A stretch of 64,000 nucleotides of DNA from Paraburkholderia diazotrophica (GTDB lineage Bacteria; Pseudomonadota; Gammaproteobacteria; Burkholderiales; Burkholderiaceae). Location: contig NZ_FNYE01000037.1 in NCBI RefSeq assembly GCF_900108945.1, forward strand, positions 1 to 64,000, written 5' to 3'. The notes beneath the pieces are model-generated. The model had not been told where the DNA came from and did not search any database. It saw only the letters and a list, made by a program, of their open reading frames with translations. The position numbers and the translations under genes were made by a program. Positions 1 through 8,284 of this stretch are shown here, one piece after another (position 1 is the stretch's first letter; every line of letters begins with the position of its first letter).

Positions 1-204
1 GAGGTAGCGCGCGGCAAGAATCGCAACAAATCGAAGATCCGTGCTCGGGTTGAGCACGTGTTTGCTGTGGTCAAGCGCCTGTGGGGCTTCACGAAGGTGC
101 GCTATCGCGGTCTGGCGAAGAACGCCAATCGCGCCTTCGTCGCGCTGGCGTTGACCAACGTCTATCTCTCGCGCAGACGATTGATGGCACAGGTCCGCCC
201 GTAA
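1..204 (+). CDS. IS5-family transposase, C-terminal fragment (start outside window)
   Basis: Frame 1 is open from the window edge to a TAA at 202-204. The peptide has the C-terminal IS5 transposase pattern: basic KNRNKSKIRARVEHVFAVVK, then RYRGLAKN and a short LALTNVYLSRR helix. The RVEH glutamate corresponds to the last acidic residue of the DDE catalytic triad in this family. The first two acidic residues are off the window. It is cut only by the window edge, and no frameshift is visible. Confidence 0.85.
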   Translation, partial: EVARGKNRNKSKIRARVEHVFAVVKRLWGFTKVRYRGLAKNANRAFVALALTNVYLSRRRLMAQVRP

Positions 205-340
205 TGGGCGAAATGCGGGCCGAAGGCCCGTACGCAACGCCCTGGTGGGCAGGAAAAAACAAGCGGAAAGCTTCTCTCACGATCAATCTGCCTCTGTTTG
301 CGCCCGAATGGATGAAAACAACGGCTTGTTCAGCGTTGCC
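1..340 (+). mobile_element. IS5-family insertion sequence, right end only
   Basis: The window opens inside an insertion sequence. The last 68 codons of its transposase (1-204) are followed by about 136 noncoding bases ending at 340. Read inward from 340 the end is GGCAACGCTGAACAAG, which resembles the terminal repeats of IS5-group elements. It is followed by ttag (341-344), which fits the YTAR target-site duplication of that group. The left end and the other duplication copy lie outside the window, so this is a partial call. Confidence 0.65.
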
Positions 341-344
341 TTAG
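341..344. repeat. Putative IS target-site duplication (ttag)
   Basis: The four bases ttag directly outside the IS end match the CTAA/TTAG target preference of the IS5 group. On the minus strand they contain the TAA stop codon of the small membrane-protein gene, so the element landed exactly at that stop codon. The partner copy is out of the window. Confidence 0.45.
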
Positions 345-550
345 CGGGCGTTCGCATGAAAGTGGACAACCAGCGTGATGTAGGCGAGCGCAACGAACAC
401 GCCCGCCGTCGTTCCGAGCACATCCCGGTATCCAGCCCCTCGCGTGAAGTGGACGGGTAGTCCCACGACGAAGTACGTCACTGCGAACACGATCACCACC
501 ATCAACGGCGGCGGTGTCGTGATCAGGAGGTCTGTCACTGCGCGCATCAT
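341..550 (-). CDS. Small two-helix membrane protein, unknown
   Basis: This would encode about 69 residues with two hydrophobic stretches, PPLMVVIVFAVTYFVVGLPV and DVLGTTAGVFVALAYITLVV, consistent with two transmembrane segments joined by a short loop (HFTRGAGYRD). I chose the ATG at 550 because GGGA lies just upstream and the frame before it is polar. A longer form from 646 would add 32 residues. The stop codon coincides with the IS target site. It could be a remnant of a larger permease. No function can be assigned. Confidence 0.4.
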   Translation of the reverse strand: MMRAVTDLLITTPPPLMVVIVFAVTYFVVGLPVHFTRGAGYRDVLGTTAGVFVALAYITLVVHFHANAR

Positions 551-670
551 TTCCCGATCCAACAGTTGATGAGCAGCCGTCCGTGTCGACGTGCGGCTGC
601 TGTCGTGGACACAACCTTGCAACGCGAACCCCTTGCTTCGCCGCATGTCGGCCGTTGGGCTCGCCGTCTC

Positions 671-1333
671 TTATTGCAGTTGGGCGACGAGGGCTTCGGC
701 ACCTTTGTCGAGGCCGGTTCTGGCCGCCCCGAGCGATCCGAATGCAGCAGGCAGATTCATCGCGTTCGGATATTGCTTCGACACATACGCCCGCAAAAGG
801 CGGTTGTTGGAACTGTCATACACCTCGACGGCGTATGTGACCGAGCCGCTGAACGCGCCTTTGCCTCCGCGGATTGCCTGGACGCTGTTGTAGAGGTTCC
901 CCGCGATGTCGAAGTGCATCACCTGTCCGACGAGCGCAGTGGTCTTTTCCGCGCCTGTCAGCGTGAGCTTGACGCGCAAGGTCGCAGGCGAAGGCTGGCT
1001 GGCGATTTCGAAACGCTTCGAGAGCTTCGTCGCAAACGTCTTGCCCATGTAATCCGCGAGCGCGGCCTTGTCGTCCTCCGGCATATCCGCGAACTGGTTG
1101 TCATTGCCCCGATACACGACGACCGGGTCGATCATGACCTGCGTGTAACGCGACCAGACGACGGGAGCGGCATACCGGTAAGGCACCTTTGCCGCGTCAT
1201 CCTCCCGGTTCTGCTTCAGTTGCGGCGATGACGAAATGCCCGAGTAGGCAACGGGCTGCACACTCGAACATGCCGTCAGGGCAAGCGTTAGCGCGCCGAC
1301 GAAAAGCAGCAGGGCGGGTCTCATGTTGGGCAT
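671..1333 (-). CDS. DUF3313-type outer-membrane lipoprotein
   Basis: A 220-residue exported lipoprotein. The N-terminus has a short hydrophobic signal and a lipobox LTAC (lipidated Cys at about residue 22), then a Ser/Gln-rich linker and a beta-rich domain typical of DUF3313. Recognisable parts are the YTQVMIDPVVVY strand and the late segments KLTLTGAEKT and SGSVTYAVEVYDSSNNRLLR. The start at 1333 is preceded by AAGGAACG at suitable spacing. It is monocistronic, and its neighbours do not suggest a pathway. The family's function is unknown; a periplasmic or outer-membrane location is inferred from the lipobox. Confidence 0.75.
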   Translation of the reverse strand: MPNMRPALLLFVGALTLALTACSSVQPVAYSGISSSPQLKQNREDDAAKVPYRYAAPVVWSRYTQVMIDPVVVYRGNDNQFADMPEDDKAALADYMGKTFATKLSKRFEIASQPSPATLRVKLTLTGAEKTTALVGQVMHFDIAGNLYNSVQAIRGGKGAFSGSVTYAVEVYDSSNNRLLRAYVSKQYPNAMNLPAAFGSLGAARTGLDKGAEALVAQLQ

Positions 1334-1583
1334 TTATCGTTCCTTGCGAGTGGATGTCAGATGTCGGCGGCGTTTCGATTCGTGTCAAAGCCGACGTAGC
1401 CGAAGCGTAGCATCGTCGGTTTCGAATGTAAACCGTCTATCCGGTTTGTTTCTGCATTCGAGACGCCGAGCGTACAATCTGGGTTTCCCGGTTCGGGCGA
1501 TATGCTGCTTACAGCTTTTCAGTAGCTGGCGTGTCGGGCTTGCGCGGCCACGACTTCGGCAAACAGGTAGCTAACCGGCTCGA

Positions 1584-2201
1584 ATGACGTCACTTTCAAG
1601 ATCAATGGATAACCAGACACGTTCGGAAAATACTCGCAAGAAGGCCATTGAGGCCGCACTGACGATTCTCACGCGTGAAGGTGTGGGCGGCCTCACGTTC
1701 GATTCACTGTCGCGCGAGAGCGGAATCAGCAAAGGCGGGTTGCTGCATCAGTTTCGTACCAAGAATGGCGTGCTCAAGGCATTGCTCGAACATCAGCGGC
1801 AGCAGTTCGAGCAAATCGCGCATGCGCATATGGCGAAGGTGGGCACAACAAAGACGGAACCGTGTCTGTCATCGCAGATCGCCATCTATCGGGAATCCGT
1901 CAAGCAGCCGCATTCTGTCGCGCGCGCAGTACTTGCTGCACTGGTCGAGAGTCCGGAGCTTCTCGCTGAGTTCAAGGTAACCGATGCCGAAAGAATGAAA
2001 AAACTGCGGGAAGAGTCGAGCGACCTCGAACTTTCCTTGTTGCGCTACTTCGCCGCCAGCGGCCTCGCGTTCAATTCTCTGCTAGGGCTTTCGCCGTTGC
2101 CGGATGCGATGATGAACCGGCTCTTTGAACGCTTGCTTGACGAGTCGGCGTGGATAGATCAAATGCAGCCGGCAAAAGTGCGCAAGAAAGTCGCACGTTG
2201 A
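1584..2201 (+). CDS. TetR/AcrR-family transcriptional regulator
   Basis: A 205-residue repressor. The N-terminal helix-turn-helix (about residues 18-64) is clear: AIEAALTILTREGVGGLTFD, then SLSRESGISKGGLLHQFRTK. The C-terminal half is alpha-helical (SVARAVLAALVESPELLAEF, then LLRYFAASGLAFNSLLGLSP) and resembles TetR_C_37-type ligand domains. An alternative ATG at 1605 would remove seven residues, and neither start has a strong ribosome-binding site. No catabolic gene or efflux pump lies divergent, so the regulon is unknown. The C-terminus overlaps the 3' end of the haemagglutinin remnant on the other strand, which suggests rearrangement reached this gene's edge without breaking it. Confidence 0.8.
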   Translation: MTSLSRSMDNQTRSENTRKKAIEAALTILTREGVGGLTFDSLSRESGISKGGLLHQFRTKNGVLKALLEHQRQQFEQIAHAHMAKVGTTKTEPCLSSQIAIYRESVKQPHSVARAVLAALVESPELLAEFKVTDAERMKKLREESSDLELSLLRYFAASGLAFNSLLGLSPLPDAMMNRLFERLLDESAWIDQMQPAKVRKKVAR

Positions 2202-2254
2202 CGTTTGGCACGACAACCATGGACGCAAAGAAGATTAAGTATTCCGGCACTAGA

Positions 2255-3169
2255 AGAGGTGCTCCGATTCGAGCCGCCGTCGATGTCCGCTTCGCCCGTC
2301 AGTTCGACCTGGCCGGTTTCGCCCGTGAACATGCCGCCCGTATCGGCGGCATAGATGGCTGCCCACGTGTTGCCGAACCACGCCTTCAGGTCGTTGCGCC
2401 GGTTGATGACCGTGTAGCCGGGCACGCCTTGCGCGAGCGTCTTCGGTGCATCGAGTTTCAGGTTGCCAATGGCGACAACGGTGCCGCCGGTATTGGTGAT
2501 CTGCGTGCCCGCCTTCAGCGTGGTGTCCTTGCCTGCTTCAATCACGCCACCAAACGCCTGCACGGTGCTGGACGCACTGGCGCGGCAGAAGATGAAGCAC
2601 GACTGGTGATACGACGCCTGTCCCGTGAACACGCCCTGCGTGAGCAGATTCTGCGCGGCGGCGATTGAGATGCTGCCGTTGTCCGACAGGATTGAGCCGC
2701 CGACGTTATTGACGTTGCGCGCGTTGATCGTGACGTTGCCACTGTCGGCCGTGATGTACGAGAGCTTGTCAGGATCGGCGAGCGCGCCGTAATCGACCGT
2801 GAATCCGTTCTCGTGGTGCTGCACGAAAATCAGCCGCCAGCTCTTGTTCGAATAGCCGACGGCATTGCCGCCATTCACGCCGCTCGAATGATCGATGATG
2901 TTGTCGACGTCACCAACTGCCGTGAGCGTGACATTGCCGTTCGACAGAATGCGCGCGTCTTCGTTGGTGATGTTGCCGCCCGCGCTGACGACAACGTCGC
3001 CGTTCACACCAAACAGCACGCCGAGCTTCGAGCTGGTGGTCGACTGATTCAGCACGTTGCCCGACGCGTTGAGCGTGACTGCGCCTTTCGAATCGGCATC
3101 GCCTGAGGTTTGCGTTTGTCCTTGAACCAGCGAGCCGACATTCACGATGTCCTGGCTGCTCTTGACAGT
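2255..3169 (-). pseudogene. Filamentous haemagglutinin/CdiA-type exoprotein, internal fragment
   Basis: About 300 residues of beta-helix repeat sequence typical of the haemagglutinin repeat region of two-partner-secreted exoproteins: SGNVLNQSTTSSKLGVLFGV, AGGNITNEDARILSNGNVTL, ADSGNVTINARNVNNVGGSI, GGVIEAGKDTTLKAGTQITN. The frame is open upstream of the apparent GTG at 3145, giving TVKSSQDI in frame, so it has no genuine start. Haemagglutinin-like sequence ends near the residues LTGEADIDGG, after which an unrelated Ser-rich and basic tail runs to a stop at 2159 inside the TetR gene's antisense. Both ends are therefore lost. It abuts an oppositely oriented fragment of the same protein type at about 3165. 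Confidence 0.75.
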
Positions 3170-3870
3170 TCCTCAGCGATCTGAACGGAACGCGAACAGA
3201 CTTCGATCACGCGACGGCCGTCGGCTACAACGTCACGGGCGGTCATATCCAGATCGAAGGCAATGCGGGTGCGAACGGTCCGGGCGCGGGTATCGAAGGC
3301 ACGGTCGACACCATCGACCTGATTGCTGAAACCATCGGCGTCAATGCCCCGCTGTACGCGGGCACACGCATCAACGCCATTGCAAGGCGGCAGTTCGTGT
3401 TGCCCTCTGCCGTGTCGGATACGGGTACGACGTATGGCACGTCGTCGAATGGCAGCGTCAATACGGCGTCGGCAATCAATGCCGCAAACGGCAACGCGAA
3501 CAACGGTCTTGCGATCGATGCGACCGCATTCGGCGCGATGGCGGCGGGACAGATTCAGGTCATCAGCACGGCAGCGGGCATGGGTGTGCGCACCGACGGG
3601 CAACTGGCCGCGAACGCGGGTGATCTGCTGCTGTCCGCGAATGGCGACGTATCGGTGGCCGGTACGGCCGCGCAGCAACAGGCAACGGTTCAATCGGCTG
3701 GCAACGTGTCGATGACGGGTGCGCATATCGGCGTTGGTGGTTACACGATCAGCGCGACGGTACTAGGTAGCAACTTGCGGGAGTTCTATTTGCCTGGAGT
3801 AACTGGTACGGGCTCCAAAATCCAGTTCGTTGAACTGAACGGAAAGGTACTTACCATTATCGCCAAATGA
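3166..3870 (+). pseudogene. Haemagglutinin/CdiA-type exoprotein: TPS-like segment joined to a C-terminal tip
   Basis: The frame opens after a TGA at 3163-3165 and runs to a TGA at 3868-3870. The first third (VDTIDLIAETIGVNAPLYAG, TRINAI) looks like the late part of the N-terminal secretion (TPS) domain. It is followed by repeat-type sequence (AANAGDLLLSANGDVSVAGT, VQSAGNVSMTGAHIGVGGY) and a short tip ending in VELNGKVLTIIAK. The start codon, signal peptide and several thousand bases of repeat region are missing, so this is an internally deleted, headless remnant. The stop overlaps the next ATG (ATGA), the arrangement used by CdiA toxin tips and their immunity genes. Confidence 0.65.
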
Positions 3871-4564
3871 CCATGACTAAATTCGACATGTTAACGTGGG
3901 TAACCTGCGATTCTCGCAGTGACATGGAAGCCCGTGCTTCCGGGCAAAAGATATTGGGAACGCTGCTGACGTCTGACCCAAATACATGGGGACACTTTCA
4001 AACGCCGGAAGGCTGGTGCCTGAACATTGGCTACGCGGATGTAGGTCTGGTGCCGCAGGCATTGCTTGTTGCGACGTCTGATTGTCGGCATCAACGAATG
4101 CTTGGTCGGCTATGATTTGCTCGCCGGTGCGGCATTCTTTTCCTACCGCATGCCCTTAGTGTTTCAAGAATTTGTTGAGGTTGGTAATCCACTTATCGTC
4201 CGAGACGTGGTCGAGCGCTTTTACGACAAGCTCGCTGACAGCTACCTCGTTTTCGCGTCACTTGCCTATGCGTTCGGGAACACAGCCTATTGCCTTGTCA
4301 TGGGCAGATCAAACGCGAAGCGTAACCCTCGGTAGTTTTCCCGCTGATGTTGGACGAGGTAACCGTATAGCTTTCAACGCTTCCTTCGGTACAAAACTTC
4401 CAGAGCTCGATTCCATCCTGCGCAATTCCGACAAATCCCATCTCGCACACGAGATGTCGTGCGGCCTTCTCGCAATGGGCGTATTCGAGCGGATCAACAT
4501 ATCCAACTCATGTCCAAAAGTTGGTAGTGTGTACGCGCGCGTATCCCTATCTGTTTGCAGATAA
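3867..4564 (+). pseudogene. Possible immunity-like gene, frameshifted
   Basis: The ATG at 3867 overlaps the stop of the exoprotein fragment (ATGA). The first frame gives 82 residues (MTMTKFDMLTWVTCDSRSD...) to 4115. Frame 1 then continues with plausible protein from about 4066 (CLVGYDLLAGAAFFSYRMPL, VFASLAYAFGNTAYCLVM), and frame 2 continues from about 4310 (SFPADVGRGNRIAFNASFGT, KLPELDSILRNSDKSHLAHE) to 4564. Three overlapping frames in sequence suggest one small protein broken by two indels, or two short orphan genes. The segment looks less GC-rich than its surroundings. An immunity role is inferred only from position. Confidence 0.4.
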
Positions 4565-4637
4565 GTTGGCATACAAACGAAAGGTGCGGGGCGAGAGGGA
4601 GGAAATGACGAGAACTGCGGCGTGACGCCGTGAAACC

Positions 4638-5678
4638 TCAGCCGCCATTGCGGCCTGGCTCGACTTCTACACTCTCCGCCGCCGTGGCCCGCGAAAAACG
4701 CATCTGATATTCACTCGGCGACAATCCGGTTTTGCGCTTGAACAATTGCCGAAACGTGCTGATATCGCCATAGCCGACACGCTGGCTAACCGATTCGAGC
4801 GCAATCGGACGCGTTTCCAGTAACCGTTTCGCAACCTCGATGCGCAGATTCTGCAGATACGTCAATGGTGCGAGCCCGACGGCTTCCTTGAAACGGCGAT
4901 TGAGCGTGCGCTCGCTGACAGCAAGCGACGCCGCCAGATCGCTCAACCGGAATCCCTGCTGCAACGTAGCCTCCATCTGCTGCTGGGCGCGTGCGACAAG
5001 CGTGTCGGTGTGCCCATGTTCATCGAGAAGCGTTGCATAGGAAGCCTGCGAAGTCCGGTTCATGTCTATCAACAGCGCCTTCGCGGTCATCGTGGCGAGC
5101 GCGTCGCCGGCGAACGTTTCGACGAGCCGTATTGCGAGATTCAGATACGACGTCACGGAACCGCCCGAGATGATGCCGTCTTGCGCGATCAGCAGTTCCT
5201 GTGCGCGAACTTCGACACGCGGATAGCGGCGCGCGAAGTCCGCGGCTCTTGCCCAGTGCGTCGTCGCGGCGCGGCCATCCAGCAGGCCGGCTTCCGCGAG
5301 CAGGTAATTGGCCGTGCAATAAGCCGCCAGCACGGTGCCTGCCTTGCGTTGGCGCCTCAGCGCGGAAGACAGTTCGTTCAACTGCTCGCGTCGTCCGATG
5401 AACTCGTCGATGGTCGAGAAGAACGGTGCCGTCAGCAGAACGGCGTCGGCCCGTTTGCGCGGGTCGATCTTGCCGTCGACGTGAATGATCTGGCCTGACG
5501 CAGCCGTGACGGGCCGCCCGTCGAGCGATTCCACGCGCCACGCGAACACGGGCGCGGAGGCCGAGCGTGGCGCAGCAATGCGCGCATGGAACTGATTGGC
5601 CGCGCTGAATACGTCGACGGGACCCGCGACGCCGGACGCGAGAATTCCGTCATAGACCCAGATGCGGACGATGGCCAT
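4638..5678 (-). CDS. GlxA-family (DJ-1/PfpI + AraC) transcriptional regulator
   Basis: A 346-residue regulator. Residues about 1-180 form a DJ-1/PfpI-type amidase-like sensor domain (RIWVYDGILASGVAGPVDVF, LAAYCTANYLLAEAGLLDGR, GIISGGSVTSYLNLAIRLVE). Residues about 230-330 form an AraC double helix-turn-helix (LAASLAVSERTLNRRFKEAV, VSQRVGYGDISTFRQLFKRK). I set the start at 5678, where MAIVRIWVYD begins the sensor domain. The open frame extends further upstream but that part overlaps the divergent gene's coding strand. It is divergent from the tautomerase gene with about 105 bp between them, so it probably controls the 5784-8284 set. Confidence 0.85.
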   Translation of the reverse strand: MAIVRIWVYDGILASGVAGPVDVFSAANQFHARIAAPRSASAPVFAWRVESLDGRPVTAASGQIIHVDGKIDPRKRADAVLLTAPFFSTIDEFIGRREQLNELSSALRRQRKAGTVLAAYCTANYLLAEAGLLDGRAATTHWARAADFARRYPRVEVRAQELLIAQDGIISGGSVTSYLNLAIRLVETFAGDALATMTAKALLIDMNRTSQASYATLLDEHGHTDTLVARAQQQMEATLQQGFRLSDLAASLAVSERTLNRRFKEAVGLAPLTYLQNLRIEVAKRLLETRPIALESVSQRVGYGDISTFRQLFKRKTGLSPSEYQMRFSRATAAESVEVEPGRNGG

Positions 5679-5783
5679 TGCGTGTCTGAATTTCCTTGAA
5701 TAATGGCGATACTGCCACTTCCAGCCGCGCGAGTAAACCCCGATCATGGCCGCATCCGATGAACCGAAAGCAGGAGCAGCACC

Positions 5784-6320
5784 ATGCCAATGATCGATGC
5801 ACTGTGGCCCGAAGACGCCTTGACGCCCGAGGCCGAAGCGCGCCTCGTCAAGGAACTGACCGATACTCTCATCGAGGCGGAAGGCTACGATCCCGCCAAT
5901 CCGATCGTACAACGCGTCACCGTATTCCATCTTCATCGGCCCGCTGCAATCTACATCGGCGGTGAGCGCACGAATACGATCCGTTACCGGATCATTCCGT
6001 CTGCCCCCGAAGGGCAATACACCGACGAATCGCGTCGCGCGCTTGTCAGAAACGTCACGGAAGCGGTGGCGCGCGCGGAGAACCGGCCGTTCGACGAAGT
6101 CGCGCCGCGCGTCTGGGTCTTCCCGACCGAGATTCCGGATGGCACCTGGGGGACGCGCGGCGCGATCTGGACGCTGCCCGATATTCATGCGCTGCTGGCG
6201 GGCGAGTCCGATCGCGGCGCGGGCGTTGAACGCCTCGCGCGACGCCGCCGCGAGAAGGCGCGCATCGCGCTCGAAGCAGCGCTCGATGCCGCTAGCGCAG
6301 ACATCACGAGCAAAGCGTAA
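5784..6320 (+). CDS. Tautomerase-superfamily protein (4-oxalocrotonate tautomerase-like)
   Basis: A 178-residue cytosolic protein beginning Met-Pro (MPMIDALWPE). The Pro becomes N-terminal after Met removal and is the catalytic base of the tautomerase superfamily. The rest fits a beta-alpha-beta subunit larger than 4-OT: SRRALVRNVTEAVARAENRP, then VWVFPTEIPDGTWGTRGAIW, with a basic helical C-terminus. AGGAG lies at good spacing before the ATG. It is the first gene of the set divergent from the GlxA-type regulator and is followed 14 bp later by the SnoaL-like gene. The substrate is unknown; a keto-enol tautomerisation is inferred from the Pro and the family. Confidence 0.75.
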   Translation: MPMIDALWPEDALTPEAEARLVKELTDTLIEAEGYDPANPIVQRVTVFHLHRPAAIYIGGERTNTIRYRIIPSAPEGQYTDESRRALVRNVTEAVARAENRPFDEVAPRVWVFPTEIPDGTWGTRGAIWTLPDIHALLAGESDRGAGVERLARRRREKARIALEAALDAASADITSKA

Positions 6321-6334
6321 CGGGAGCGCCCAGC

Positions 6335-6754
6335 ATGAAATTCAACGATACAGCCCCCGTGATGACACCCGCTGGCGGTGTGCCGCTCTGGCTGGCGAGC
6401 CTCGCTGAAAACGCGACGCTCGAAGCCACGGTCCTGAAGCGGCCGATCGAAGGACGAGCCGATATTCTCGCCGTGATCAAACACGCTGTCTCGCTCTACG
6501 AATTCCAGCATCACAGTTACAAGGGCACGATTGGCGACGGTTTGTATATGGAATCCTATCGCTCGCAGATACAGGGCGTGCCGATCGAGACGGTGGTCGT
6601 CGCGCATCTGAACGAACAGGGCGAGACGGATTCCGTGGTCATCAATCACCGCCCGCTCGACGCAGCGCTGCTGTTCTCGAAACTGATGTGGGAACGCGTC
6701 GATGAGCGCTTCCGCGATTGCTATCTGACGGGACCCGAAGCCGCGGCCCTATGA
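6335..6754 (+). CDS. SnoaL/NTF2-like protein
   Basis: A 139-residue single-domain protein with the alpha+beta cone pattern of SnoaL-like proteins: GRADILAVIKHAVSLYEFQH, ESYRSQIQGVPIETVVVAHL, then VINHRPLDAALLFSKLMWER. GGGAG precedes the start. Its stop overlaps the ATG of the next gene (ATGA at 6751-6754), so translation is probably coupled. SnoaL-like proteins include isomerases, hydrolases and non-catalytic binding proteins. The operon with a tautomerase and an isomerase-like protein suggests small-molecule catabolism, but no reaction can be named. Confidence 0.7.
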   Translation: MKFNDTAPVMTPAGGVPLWLASLAENATLEATVLKRPIEGRADILAVIKHAVSLYEFQHHSYKGTIGDGLYMESYRSQIQGVPIETVVVAHLNEQGETDSVVINHRPLDAALLFSKLMWERVDERFRDCYLTGPEAAAL

Positions 6755-7152
6755 AACGCCTTCTTCTTAATTTGACAACAGCGTCCGCGATGGTCGCTTC
6801 GACTGGAGTCTCCATGGCACACACTACTCCGATGCCAACCACGCCAACTACGAAAATACTGGCGATTGGCACCTTTCCCCAAGGCACGGACATGCAACTT
6901 GTCCAACGCATCCTTCCGACCGAAGTTCGCGAGACGGCGCAGCTCTACCTCGAGGGCAAGATTGATCAGTGGTATTCACTGCAAGACCGGGCCGGGGTGG
7001 CGTTCATCCTGAACGTTACGGATGTGGGTCAAGCACATGAAATGCTCGAAGCACTTCCCTTGGGGAAAGCACATTTGATGACGTTCTCGCTCCTCCCGAT
7101 AGGCCCACTGAAGCCGTTGAGCAAGCTTTTGAATCCGCCTTCACCCCAGTAG
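6751..7152 (+). CDS. Exported muconolactone-isomerase-like dimeric alpha/beta-barrel protein
   Basis: 133 residues. The first about 28 (MKRLLLNLTTASAMVASTGV then SMAHT) look like a signal peptide. The remaining domain matches the muconolactone-isomerase/YciI-like ferredoxin fold: QLVQRILPTEVRETAQLYLE, GKIDQWYSLQDRAGVAFILN, then AHEMLEALPLGKAHLMTFSL. It overlaps the SnoaL-like gene by four bases. A secreted form of this fold is unusual, because classical muconolactone isomerase is cytosolic. A role in modifying an extracytoplasmic substrate with the following lipoprotein hydrolase is an inference. Confidence 0.65.
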   Translation: MKRLLLNLTTASAMVASTGVSMAHTTPMPTTPTTKILAIGTFPQGTDMQLVQRILPTEVRETAQLYLEGKIDQWYSLQDRAGVAFILNVTDVGQAHEMLEALPLGKAHLMTFSLLPIGPLKPLSKLLNPPSPQ

Positions 7153-7309
7153 AAAGCGCTGGAGCATACTGTCGAATAGTCAGCAGAGGTCCGGAATTCT
7201 GAAACATTGAAGTGCAATTTACTTGACGCACTTTCTCTTGAGCATATGGTGTATCTACACCACATCGCCTCACTGTATGCATCACGTGCACTAAACGAGA
7301 ACCACGATC

Positions 7310-8284
7310 ATGTTCAAACTCTTAACGAAGGCGACACCCTTCTCTGCAGTCGCTATGAGCCTTTCCGCATGCAGCAATCTGCCGGCGTCATCCACATCGG
7401 CAGCGAAGATTGAAGTCGGCGAGATGCAGGTCAATCCTGACATCAAGCTGCGTCATATGGTCTATCGACCCGCGCATCCTAAGGGCACGGTACTGTTCCT
7501 GCACGGCTTCCCGGAGACGATGTATGCGTGGAAACCGATTGTCGAATCCCTGTCCAGCGACTATGAGGTGCATGCGTTTGACTGGCCGGGCTACGGACAG
7601 TCCTCACGTCCAGGCGCCGATCGCTTCTCCTATGCGCCGATCGATTACGCGCATGTGCTGGAAGACTATATCCGCACGTCGGGCATCGACAGTTCCAAGC
7701 TGGTGATCTATGCCACCGATATCGGGGCGCTACCGGCGCTGCTGGCGGCATTGGAGCAACCGAATATCGCCAGGGAGATTATCGTTGGCGACTTTGCCCC
7801 ATTCAACCGCCCACAGTACATGTACGAAAGCCTGCAGGGACTCAAGTCGAAGCCTTCGTCTGACGCCGTGCATGCCGCGATGAACGAGAACCGTGACGAA
7901 ATTCTGGCAAACACATTCTTCCGCGGCATGCCGGCGGAGGAACGTTACACGTTGTCCCAGGAGTTCAGGGACGATATCGCAAAAGGTTGGGGCGGTGATA
8001 TCACATCGGCGGACGCCTTCTACCACTATTACTCCTACTTCACCCGCGACCAGGACTACTTCGAAGCCAATATGGCAAAGCTGAAAGTCCCCGTGAAGGT
8101 AGTGTGGGGCGAGCAGGATATCTACATCAAGAAGGAAATGGGTGTTGAGTACGCGAACCGTAACGGTGTGGAGCTTACGATTTTCCCTAAACTCGGCCAT
8201 TATCCGCATCTGCAAGCACCCAAACAGACGGTGGACGAAGTTCGGGCCGCGTTTGGCGCGGGTGGCAATCCTGAGAGTGACTGA
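7310..8284 (+). CDS. Alpha/beta-hydrolase lipoprotein (haloalkane dehalogenase/epoxide hydrolase-like)
   Basis: 324 residues. A lipobox LSAC near residue 22 predicts lipidation at the membrane. The hydrolase core shows an oxyanion-loop HGFPETMYAW, FDWPGYGQSSRPGADRFSY, a nucleophile elbow YATDIGALPA with Asp as the likely nucleophile, an acid in VVWGEQDIYI and a catalytic His in LGHYPHLQAP. An Asp nucleophile points to the dehalogenase/epoxide-hydrolase branch. The 157-bp gap from the preceding gene allows a separate promoter. The natural substrate is unknown. Confidence 0.75.
   Translation: MFKLLTKATPFSAVAMSLSACSNLPASSTSAAKIEVGEMQVNPDIKLRHMVYRPAHPKGTVLFLHGFPETMYAWKPIVESLSSDYEVHAFDWPGYGQSSRPGADRFSYAPIDYAHVLEDYIRTSGIDSSKLVIYATDIGALPALLAALEQPNIAREIIVGDFAPFNRPQYMYESLQGLKSKPSSDAVHAAMNENRDEILANTFFRGMPAEERYTLSQEFRDDIAKGWGGDITSADAFYHYYSYFTRDQDYFEANMAKLKVPVKVVWGEQDIYIKKEMGVEYANRNGVELTIFPKLGHYPHLQAPKQTVDEVRAAFGAGGNPESD

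Noticed and set aside
2255..4564. Working contact-dependent inhibition system
   Set aside because: The exoprotein lacks a start, a signal and most of its repeats, is partly inverted, and no transporter gene is present.
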